From an uncultured Eubacteriales bacterium (GTDB taxonomy: Bacteria; Bacillota_A; Clostridia; Christensenellales; Aristaeellaceae), in contig CADBLV010000157.1 of assembly GCA_902795555.1 (NCBI GenBank), positions 1 to 7,795 of the forward strand: 7,795 bases of DNA, written 5' to 3'. The first letter of the stretch is position 1. Every line of letters starts with the position of its first letter. The position numbers and the translations under genes are program-made. The notes under the pieces were generated by a model, which saw nothing but the letters and a program-made list of their open reading frames with translations, was not told where the DNA came from and ran no database searches. Of this stretch, positions 1-4,335 are shown in pieces.

Positions 1-2
1 AA

Positions 3-602
3 AAGAAGGACCTGAATGATCCGGAAAACCTGGCCTGGGTTGAGGAGCGGCTGGATATCGACAGCCTGTTTACCCATGCTGCCTTCGAGATCATTCTGGG
101 GAATGTGGACTTTACCAACGTTCGGATTTACCGGGTGCCCGGCGGGAAATGGAAGTATCTGCTGTTTGACGTGGAGGCCTGCTGGCGGGGACTGGATAAG
201 ACGCCGATTGAATACTATATCAAGCCCGTCAGCGCGAAGATTCAGGGATTCCGCCATGAACCGCTGAACGCCCTGCTGGCCGTGCCAGAGATGAAGGCCA
301 GGTTTCTGACGCGGGTGAGCGAGCTGCTGGCCAACGTGTTCCGATGGGACCGGGTGGAGGCCGCTTTTGACAGGGTGATCAGCCAACTGGAACCGATCCT
401 GCCACGGCATATCAAGAGATGGCAGAACATGAAACTTTCCAACTGGAAGAAGAATATCAAGGCGACGAAATACTATGCAAGGGTGCGGCCGAAGAAGATT
501 CCCTCCCTGCTGAAGACCGCGATGAAGCTGACGAAGGCAGAAGTCGAAACCTATTTCGGGGAGACGCTGGCCCTGCTGGAGGAGACCAATAAAGCTCCTT
601 AA
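3..602 (+). CDS. CotH kinase family protein, C-terminal part (5' end outside window)
   Basis: The reading frame is open from the left edge and gives 199 residues to a TAA stop, so the N-terminal part and the start are missing. The core block, roughly residues 22-62, reads HAAFEIILGNVDFTNVRIYR, then GGKWKYLLFDVEACW. This matches the CotH pattern of an acidic/Asn-rich loop followed by a W/K-rich strand and an Asp-containing metal-binding strand. Family members often have D-x-D at that strand (DLD), whereas here it is DVE (residues 56-58), a conservative change. The tail (about 150-188, YYARVRPKKIPSLL...LTKAEVETYF) resembles the usual CotH end, where an RP-containing helix precedes the terminus. 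CotH of Bacillus is an atypical protein kinase acting on spore coat proteins; in anaerobic Clostridia similar domains also occur in cell-surface proteins. The substrate here is unknown. The family call is good, the role is not established, and the next gene is 235 bp away. Confidence 0.8.
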   Translation, partial: KKDLNDPENLAWVEERLDIDSLFTHAAFEIILGNVDFTNVRIYRVPGGKWKYLLFDVEACWRGLDKTPIEYYIKPVSAKIQGFRHEPLNALLAVPEMKARFLTRVSELLANVFRWDRVEAAFDRVISQLEPILPRHIKRWQNMKLSNWKKNIKATKYYARVRPKKIPSLLKTAMKLTKAEVETYFGETLALLEETNKAP

Positions 603-663
603 ACGGGATAAAAGGTATATCAGACGTAAACCCGCCCTATCCGGAGGAGGTCTGTTTTGTCCT

Positions 664-779
664 CGATCCGCGAAGCGGGAGTGAGCAGCGTTGAGAATGA
701 TTCATATTCCACGGCAGACTGTGAAGTGATCCGATCTGCGAATGATCCGCATTCCACGGCAGTCTGCAGACGGATCATT
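664..779. repeat. Intergenic palindromic repeat, copy A (with internal duplication)
   Basis: The first 27 bases (664-690) match 1521-1547 at 24 of 27 positions and contain the mini-hairpin CCGC-gaa-GCGG (668-678). The second half is duplicated with a 45-bp offset: 695-722 and 740-767 share 23 of 28 bases, including the identical ATTCCACGGCAG. The last unit ends in a perfect inverted repeat, AATGATCCG (741-749) with CGGATCATT (771-779). The element sits between the CotH-like gene and the HAD gene and codes for nothing evident. It may be a REP-like dispersed element whose hairpins act at mRNA 3' ends, but that role is inferred. Confidence 0.6.
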
Positions 780-827
780 AACAGAACAGCCAGAACCGTA
801 TGACAAATGTGGCACCGACCTATACAG

Positions 828-832
828 AGGAG
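828..832 (+). promoter_or_regulatory. Ribosome binding site fixing the HAD hydrolase start
   Basis: AGGAG lies 5 bases before the ATG at 838. The reading frame stays open back to an ATG at 742, but that stretch lies inside the intergenic repeat and has no SD. The start at 838 is therefore preferred. Confidence 0.75.
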
Positions 833-837
833 AAAGC

Positions 838-1512
838 ATGAACGACCAGAAGAAGCTTAAGTATCCCTGCCTGATCCTGGATCACGACGATACCACGGTG
901 AATTCCACCGCCACAGTGCACTATCCCTGCTTTGTGGAATACATGACGGAGCATTTTCCGAAGGTTCATCTGACCCTGGAGGATTATTTCAGGGGGAATT
1001 TTGATCCGGGGGTCGTGAAGCTGTTTACGGAAATCTGCGGGATGACGGAAGCGGAGATGCTGGACGAGGAAGCCTACTGGAAGGAATGCACCCGAACGCA
1101 TTCGGCGCAGGCCTATGATGGAATCCGGGAGATTCTGGAGGAACAGAAAAGGCGGGGCGGACGAATCTGCGTGATCAGCCACAGCTTTACGGAGAACATT
1201 CTGCGGGATTACCGGGTGAACGGTTTGCCGGAGCCGGACGCGGTTTACGGATGGGAATATCCCCCGGAGCAACGAAAACCCAGCCCCTGGCCCCTGCGGG
1301 AGATCATGCGGAAGTTTGGATACGCGCCGGGGGAGATGCTGGTTGTGGACGATCTGAAACCCGGATTCGACATGGCGAAGGCCGTGAACGTTCCCTTCGC
1401 CGCCGCGGGCTGGGCCAACGATATTCCGGAGATCGAACAGTTTATGCGAAAGTATTGCGAGCGGTATTTTAAGACGGTTGCGGAACTGAAGTGTTTTCTG
1501 TTTGGGGAATGA
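838..1512 (+). CDS. HAD superfamily hydrolase (phosphatase-like)
   Basis: This 224-residue cytoplasmic protein carries all four HAD motifs. Motif I is LDHDDTT (nucleophile Asp15, acid/base Asp17), motif II is VISHS (Ser114), motif III is the Lys of RKPSPWPL (Lys147), and motif IV is VVDDLKPG (Asp171/Asp172). Residues about 25-95 are helical and form the cap inserted after motif I, as in class C1 members such as phosphoglycolate phosphatase or beta-phosphoglucomutase. The length fits these small-molecule phosphatases. Motif I has Asp where many relatives have Gly (DxDGT), seen here as DHDDT. The C-terminal motif IV with KPG suggests a phosphatase of the PGP/GS1-like type, but the substrate cannot be read from sequence. 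The start follows AGGAG. The SDR gene comes 208 bp downstream on the same strand, so co-transcription is possible but not shown. Confidence 0.9.
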   Translation: MNDQKKLKYPCLILDHDDTTVNSTATVHYPCFVEYMTEHFPKVHLTLEDYFRGNFDPGVVKLFTEICGMTEAEMLDEEAYWKECTRTHSAQAYDGIREILEEQKRRGGRICVISHSFTENILRDYRVNGLPEPDAVYGWEYPPEQRKPSPWPLREIMRKFGYAPGEMLVVDDLKPGFDMAKAVNVPFAAAGWANDIPEIEQFMRKYCERYFKTVAELKCFLFGE

Positions 1513-1520
1513 ATTGTTCG

Positions 1521-1590
1521 CGATCCGCAAAGCGGGAGCAAGCAGCGCGGCCTGTGATCCGCATTACGAAGGAGGATGCGGACGGATCAT
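1521..1590. repeat. Intergenic palindromic repeat, copy B
   Basis: This copy begins 9 bp after the HAD stop codon. Bases 1521-1547 match copy A (664-690) with three differences and keep the mini-hairpin, here CCGC-aaa-GCGG (1525-1535). The second half holds the inverted repeat TGATCCG (1555-1561) with CGGATCA (1583-1589), the same arms as copy A, plus the alternative pairing CCGCAT (1559-1564) with ATGCGG (1576-1581). The loop differs from copy A, so the arms are conserved better than the loop. That favours a structural role in DNA or RNA. Confidence 0.6.
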
Positions 1591-1630
1591 TCCCCGAAGC
1601 AGCTGGGTGAACAGAACGACAGAAGGGAAC

Positions 1631-1697
1631 CCGCTGGTGACAGCGGAGAAGACGCGACACACGTCCGCAGGGCGAAGAATCATCGGGGGAGATCCCC
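1631..1697 (+). other. Two tetraloop hairpins in the epimerase leader
   Basis: CCGCTG-gtga-CAGCGG (1631-1646) is a perfect 6-bp stem closed by a GNRA-type loop. GGGG-agat-CCCC (1686-1697) lies nine bases before the SD of the epimerase gene. Neither is followed by a T-run, so they are not intrinsic terminators. They could stabilise the leader or processed mRNA, but no known regulatory RNA class was recognised. Confidence 0.4.
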
Positions 1698-1705
1698 TGA
1701 ATATA

Positions 1706-1712
1706 AAGGAGG
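1706..1712 (+). promoter_or_regulatory. Ribosome binding site of the SDR gene
   Basis: AAGGAGG sits 8 bases before ATG 1721. The open frame extends upstream to 1502, across repeat copy B and the hairpins, but those residues have no SDR character. The protein from 1721 starts exactly at the Rossmann beta-strand (MKALFIGGTG). Confidence 0.8.
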
Positions 1713-1720
1713 AGCAGACG

Positions 1721-2743
1721 ATGAAAGCACTGTTTATCGGCGGAACGGGTACCATCAGCATGGGCATTATCCGGAGACTGGCTGCGGAAACGAACTGGGA
1801 GATCTGGCTTCTGAACCGAGGAACCCGGAAGACGGAGGTTCCGGAGGGAATCCGTCAGATGACCGCGGACATCAACAACGAGGACGAAGTGACCCGCATC
1901 CTGGAAGGGGAGCATTTTGACACGGTATGCGAGTTTATCGGCTTCGTGCCTGCCCAGGTGGAGCGGGACTGGCGACTGTTTAACGGGATGACGAACCAGT
2001 ATATTTACATCAGCTCCGCATCCGCCTATCACAAGCCGGCCGCGGATTTCCGGATTACGGAGGGAACCACGCTGGCCAATCCTCACTGGGAATACTCACG
2101 GAACAAGATCGCCTGCGAGGAATACCTGATGAAGAAATATCGGGAAGAGGGATTCCCGGTCACCATTGTGCGGCCCAGCCACACCTATGACGAACGAAAC
2201 GTCCCCCTGGGCGTCCACGGGAACAAGGGCTCCTGGCAGGTGATCCGTCGGATGATGGACGGGAAACCCGTCATTATCCACGGGGACGGATCCTCCCTGT
2301 GGCATCTGACCTGGAACGGGGATTTCGCCAGGGGATTTATCGCCCTGATGGGCAACCGGCACGCCATCGGCGAAGCTTTCCACATCACCGGGGATGAGAT
2401 TCTGACCTGGGATCAGATCTATCAGACCATCGCGGACGCCCTGGGGGTGAAACTTCACGCGGTGCATGTGGCGTCGGATTTCCTGGCGGCGGCCGGCCGC
2501 AGATACGGATATGACTTTGAGGGGAGCCTGATCGGCGACAAGGCCGTGTGCGTGGCCTTTGACAACCGGAAAATCAAGCGCGTGGCTCCGGACATGCGGA
2601 CGGAGGTTCCGTTCCATGTCGGCGTGCGCAAAGCGCTGGATTACATCCTGAGCCATCCGGAATGCCAGGCGGAGGATCCGGAATTCGACGCCTGGTGTGA
2701 CAAGGTGATTGACGCGCTGGACAAGGCCCGGGGGGAGATCTGA
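1721..2743 (+). CDS. NAD(P)-dependent epimerase/dehydratase (extended SDR family)
   Basis: The 340-residue protein opens with a Rossmann fold: beta-strand KALFIGG followed by GGTGTIS (residues 7-13), the GxxGxxG dinucleotide loop with Ser in place of the last Gly. LLNRG (30-34) ends the second strand, and its Asn-Arg may favour a phosphate-bearing or atypical cofactor. Active-site elements are ISSASAY (97-103, catalytic Ser) and YSRNK (125-129, the YxxxK pair Tyr125/Lys129). The segment TIVRPSHTYDERN (148-160) is the substrate-domain hinge of extended SDRs, and GEAFHITGDEILTWDQI (217-233) is their typical C-terminal block. Relatives act on nucleotide sugars or are annotated only as NAD-dependent epimerases. 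The true substrate is unknown, and no sugar-pathway neighbour is visible apart from the HAD phosphatase. The length is normal and the gene appears intact. Confidence 0.9.
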   Translation: MKALFIGGTGTISMGIIRRLAAETNWEIWLLNRGTRKTEVPEGIRQMTADINNEDEVTRILEGEHFDTVCEFIGFVPAQVERDWRLFNGMTNQYIYISSASAYHKPAADFRITEGTTLANPHWEYSRNKIACEEYLMKKYREEGFPVTIVRPSHTYDERNVPLGVHGNKGSWQVIRRMMDGKPVIIHGDGSSLWHLTWNGDFARGFIALMGNRHAIGEAFHITGDEILTWDQIYQTIADALGVKLHAVHVASDFLAAAGRRYGYDFEGSLIGDKAVCVAFDNRKIKRVAPDMRTEVPFHVGVRKALDYILSHPECQAEDPEFDAWCDKVIDALDKARGEI

Positions 2744-2778
2744 CCGCGAGGAGCAGAAGAACCGGCGGAACGCATTTT

Positions 2779-2808
2779 ACCGTTCAGACACGCAAAACAA
2801 CCGTTCGG
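2779..2808 (+). promoter_or_regulatory. LytTR-type operator: two direct repeats, 21-bp period
   Basis: ACCGTTCAG (2779-2787) and ACCGTTCGG (2800-2808) are separated by exactly 12 bases. With GACA added, 11 of 12 bases agree (2779-2790 and 2800-2811). A pair of 9-bp direct repeats two helical turns apart is the known binding architecture of LytTR domains, for example AgrA and ComE sites of the ACAGTTAAG or ACnnTTnnG kind. The site is about 11 bp before a promoter-like -35 and belongs to the operon that encodes a LytTR regulator. Binding by that protein, and autoregulation, are inferred. Confidence 0.75.
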
Positions 2809-2819
2809 ACAAAAGACAG

Positions 2820-2849
2820 TTGTTCTGTTCATTTCGTTTATCATAAAAT
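2820..2849 (+). promoter_or_regulatory. Putative sigma-A promoter of the LytTR operon
   Basis: A weak -35 TTGTTC (2820-2825), an 18-base spacer and the -10 TAAAAT (2844-2849, 5 of 6 to consensus) lie in the only AT-rich stretch between the genes. TATCAT (2839-2844) is an alternative -10. A poor -35 just downstream of the LytTR repeats fits an activator-dependent promoter. Transcription would start near 2856, leaving about 90 nt of leader. The exact hexamers are uncertain. Confidence 0.5.
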
Positions 2850-2865
2850 AAGATTGTTATAACAG

Positions 2866-2935
2866 GATTGTCAATCCACCGAAAAAATGAAAGAGCGTGC
2901 CAATCCGATTGTCAATCCAACGAAAAATGAAAGAG
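2866..2935. repeat. Tandem 30-bp repeat containing a GATTGTCAATC palindrome
   Basis: Units 2866-2895 and 2907-2935 differ by one substitution and one base of indel. Each starts with the 11-bp palindrome GATTG-t-CAATC (2866-2876 and 2907-2917, 41 bp apart, about four helical turns) and ends in GAAAAA(A)TGAAAGAG. The second unit provides the SD-like AGAGG for the small membrane protein gene, so one duplication copied both a possible operator and a ribosome-binding segment. Another palindrome, TGTTATAACA, lies just before it (2855-2864). Confidence 0.7.
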
Positions 2936-2945
2936 GGTTTATACG

Positions 2946-3122
2946 ATGGATCTGAAAAAATGGACGACGGTGATTCCGATCCTTTCTGTCGCGGTTATGC
3001 TGATCTGGGGGCTGATTGCCAAGGACTGGTCCAAATGCTGGATTGCCGTGGTGGTCGGAGGCGCGATCACCGCTGTGATCAATGTCATGGCCAAAGATGA
3101 CAACGGAAAAGAGAAAAAATGA
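2946..3122 (+). CDS. Small two-helix membrane protein, 58 residues, first gene of the LytTR operon
   Basis: The frame encodes MDLKKWTTVIPILSVAVMLI and onward to a Lys-rich tail (KDDNGKEKK). Two hydrophobic segments, about residues 8-25 and 31-49, are joined by a short polar turn with Trp and Lys (AKDWSKCW). This suggests a helical hairpin with both ends cytoplasmic. AGAGGG (2932-2937) lies 8 bases before the ATG. The stop codon overlaps the next start as ATGA (3119-3122), so translation is coupled to the LytTR gene. I recognise no named family. Its position, promoter and coupling argue that it is a real component of the LytTR/DUF3021 system, perhaps a membrane sensor, a partner of DUF3021 or a small effector; the role is inference. 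A longer GTG-start frame across it (from 2897) yields a Cys/Asp-rich protein of no plausible character and was discarded. Confidence 0.75.
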   Translation: MDLKKWTTVIPILSVAVMLIWGLIAKDWSKCWIAVVVGGAITAVINVMAKDDNGKEKK

Positions 3123-3607
3123 GTAAACCCCTGAACATCCGCTTCGAGATCGATCCGGCCTGCGACGAACCGGAGGTGATCATCCGAAGCAGCCAGCGGA
3201 CGAAACTGGTCGAGCGCATTCTGAGCGCCGTGGAAGGCTGCACGCGGGATGCGAACCCGCCGATCGCGGCCTATCGGGGGGAGACACTGGTGATGCTGAA
3301 CCAGGAGGAGATTCTGCGGGTTTATACGGAAAGCAGGCGGCTGATGGTTCGAGCGGAATCCGGTGAATATGTTGTCAGGCAGCCGCTGCGGGATCTGGAA
3401 TCGGCGCTGAACGGGGAGAACTTTGTCCGGATCAGCCGGTTTGAGATTATCAACCTGCAGAAGGTTTCCGGATTTGACTTCAGCACCGCGGGCACGATCC
3501 GGGTGATATTCTCAGACGGGAATGTGACCTGGGTCGCCCGCCGGTATGTTCAGTCTATTCAGCAGACGCTGAAGAGACGGAGCGCAGGAGGTGAGCCTCA
3601 TGCGTAA
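3119..3607 (+). CDS. LytTR-domain transcriptional regulator (no receiver domain)
   Basis: The protein has 162 residues. Residues 1-55 form a short N-terminal region (IRFEIDPACDEPEVIIRSS...) like that of stand-alone LytTR regulators, without the phospho-accepting receiver of AgrA or LytR. Residues about 60-152 form the LytTR DNA-binding domain: EEILRVYTESRRLMVRAESG gives the first strands, and NFVRISRFEIINLQKV (101-116) matches the signature F-R-h-S/H-R-s-y-I-V-N. It acts in the cytoplasm at direct-repeat sites. In LytTR regulatory systems (HdrRM and BrsRM of Streptococcus mutans) a co-encoded membrane protein holds the regulator inactive, and release turns on the operon. Here the DUF3021 gene overlaps by 8 bp and the small membrane gene precedes with an ATGA overlap. 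The gene lacks a strong SD of its own, which supports coupling. The operator at 2779-2808 suggests autoregulation. Confidence 0.92.
   Translation: MSKPLNIRFEIDPACDEPEVIIRSSQRTKLVERILSAVEGCTRDANPPIAAYRGETLVMLNQEEILRVYTESRRLMVRAESGEYVVRQPLRDLESALNGENFVRISRFEIINLQKVSGFDFSTAGTIRVIFSDGNVTWVARRYVQSIQQTLKRRSAGGEPHA
3586..3594 (+). promoter_or_regulatory. Very strong SD deciding the DUF3021 start
   Basis: AGGAGGTGA is fully complementary to the 16S anti-SD and ends 5 bases before ATG 3600. A GTG at 3591 is in the same frame but lies within the SD itself, so it cannot be the start. Confidence 0.85.
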
Positions 3608-4058
3608 AAGAGCCCTGAAACTGGCCCTGATCGGTTTCCTGATGGGGATGGTGATCGGCAATCTGATTTCCTTCCTGTCGGGCGGAAACTTTGTCAACAC
3701 ACGGCTTGCATCCCTGACCGGCAGCGAAGCGCTGTCTGTGGTGCTGAATACCCTTTTATCCGGCTTCCTCGGGGCCGCGGCCATGGGAAGCACGGTGGTT
3801 TATGAAATCGAACGCTGGCCTTTGGCGGCGGTGTCCGCTGTGCACTATCTGATTGTGGAGATTTCCTATATCTGCGTTGCGCTGCCTCTAGGCTGGGTTC
3901 ACGATTTCCGCGAGCTGCTGATCATGCTCGGCATTCAGCTGGTGATCTACTTTATCATCTGGATGATCATGTATCTGCGATACAGGCGGCATGTGAAGCA
4001 ATTGAACGACCTGCTTGCAAAGAGCCGGGAAACGAAACCGTCCGAACCAACAAAATGA
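3600..4058 (+). CDS. DUF3021 family integral membrane protein
   Basis: The 152-residue protein has four hydrophobic helices at about 7-27, 44-67, 73-97 and 105-127. A basic N-terminus (MRKRALK) and a basic, polar tail (YRRHVKQLNDLLAKSRETK) place both ends in the cytoplasm. GIQLVIYFIIWMIMYLRYRR in helix 4 and VYEIERWPLAA before helix 3 are typical of DUF3021, whose genes usually sit directly downstream of a single-domain LytTR gene. In characterised LytTR regulatory systems the membrane partner antagonises the regulator, so a role as anti-activator or membrane sensor is likely; the signal is unknown. The start codon follows a perfect SD, suggesting strong translation relative to the regulator, as expected if the inhibitor must be in excess. 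The stop codon falls inside a second LytTR-like repeat (4058-4066). Confidence 0.88.
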   Translation: MRKRALKLALIGFLMGMVIGNLISFLSGGNFVNTRLASLTGSEALSVVLNTLLSGFLGAAAMGSTVVYEIERWPLAAVSAVHYLIVEISYICVALPLGWVHDFRELLIMLGIQLVIYFIIWMIMYLRYRRHVKQLNDLLAKSRETKPSEPTK

Positions 4059-4066
4059 CCGTTCAT
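4037..4066 (+). promoter_or_regulatory. Second LytTR-like operator, upstream of the phosphatase gene
   Basis: ACCGTCCGA (4037-4045) and ACCGTTCAT (4058-4066) again have a 21-bp period and match the ACCGTTC(A/G)G half-site at 7 and 8 of 9 positions. A weaker ACAGTTTCT follows at 4080, 22 bp on. The first half-site is inside the last DUF3021 codons (Pro147-Glu149) and the second begins on its stop codon. The pair ends 10 bp before a promoter-like -35. Regulation by the neighbouring LytTR protein is inferred and weaker than for the first site. Confidence 0.5.
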
Positions 4067-4076
4067 TCCCAAATCC

Positions 4077-4105
4077 TGTACAGTTTCTCCTGAATCGATT
4101 ATCAT
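4077..4105 (+). promoter_or_regulatory. Putative promoter of the receptor phosphatase gene
   Basis: TGTACA (4077-4082, 4 of 6), a 17-base spacer and TATCAT (4100-4105, 5 of 6) form a reasonable sigma-A promoter. Transcription would start near 4112, giving a leader of about 225 nt. TATCAT also occurs within the first LytTR promoter region (2839-2844). Confidence 0.5.
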
Positions 4106-4136
4106 CACAAAAGCAGGAACTTGCACAGGTGTGAAA

Positions 4137-4316
4137 GCTTCGTTTCCGAAAGCACGTTCAAACCCATCCGAACAACGAAAGAGAGTTTGTCCGGATCTAT
4201 TCCATCAAGGACAGGCAGAGCCGCACCGGCTGGATTGCCGGCTCTGTCAGCGGGATGCCGCAAGGCGAATAACCCGTGATGTAATGCTCAGCGGGGAAGA
4301 CTGATCCGATCTCCGC
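4137..4316 (+). other. Structured leader of the phosphatase mRNA (several stem-loops)
   Basis: Successive stems can be drawn: GCTTCG with CGAAaGC (4137-4153, one bulge); ATCCG-a-ACAA with TTGT-c-CGGAT (4166-4196, one mismatch); GGCAGAGCCG with CGGCTCTGTC (4214-4248, one G-U); GCGG-gatg-CCGC (4250-4261); and GCGGGGA with TCTCCGC (4291-4316, one G-U), which ends 3 bases before the SD AAGGAG (4320-4325). None has a T-run. No known riboswitch signature was recognised. GC-rich DNA forms some hairpins by chance, so the function is open. Confidence 0.4.
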
Positions 4317-4335
4317 CGGAAGGAGCTATTTTCAG

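Noticed and set aside
800..826. ATGACA and TATACA as a promoter for the HAD gene
   Set aside because: The spacer is only 15 bases, and transcription would begin after the SD (828-832), leaving it out of the message.
2887..2955. A 22-residue leader peptide frame (MKERANPIVN...) inside the tandem repeat
   Set aside because: There is no SD before its ATG, and the frame arises from the repeat unit; no attenuator structure or run of regulatory codons follows.
3406..3414. CTGAACGGG, resembling a reverse-strand LytTR half-site
   Set aside because: It is a single half-site within LytTR coding sequence, with no partner at 21 bp and no promoter nearby.
4216..4246. CAGAGCCG / CGGCTCTG hairpin as a Rho-independent terminator for the LytTR operon
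   Set aside because: The stem is good, but no T-run follows and it lies well downstream of the predicted phosphatase promoter; it is kept only as a leader stem.
4302..4312. TGATCCGATCT shared with 728-738 as a third intergenic repeat copy
   Set aside because: Only 11 bases match and the mini-hairpin block is absent, so it may be chance among GATCCG-rich sequences.
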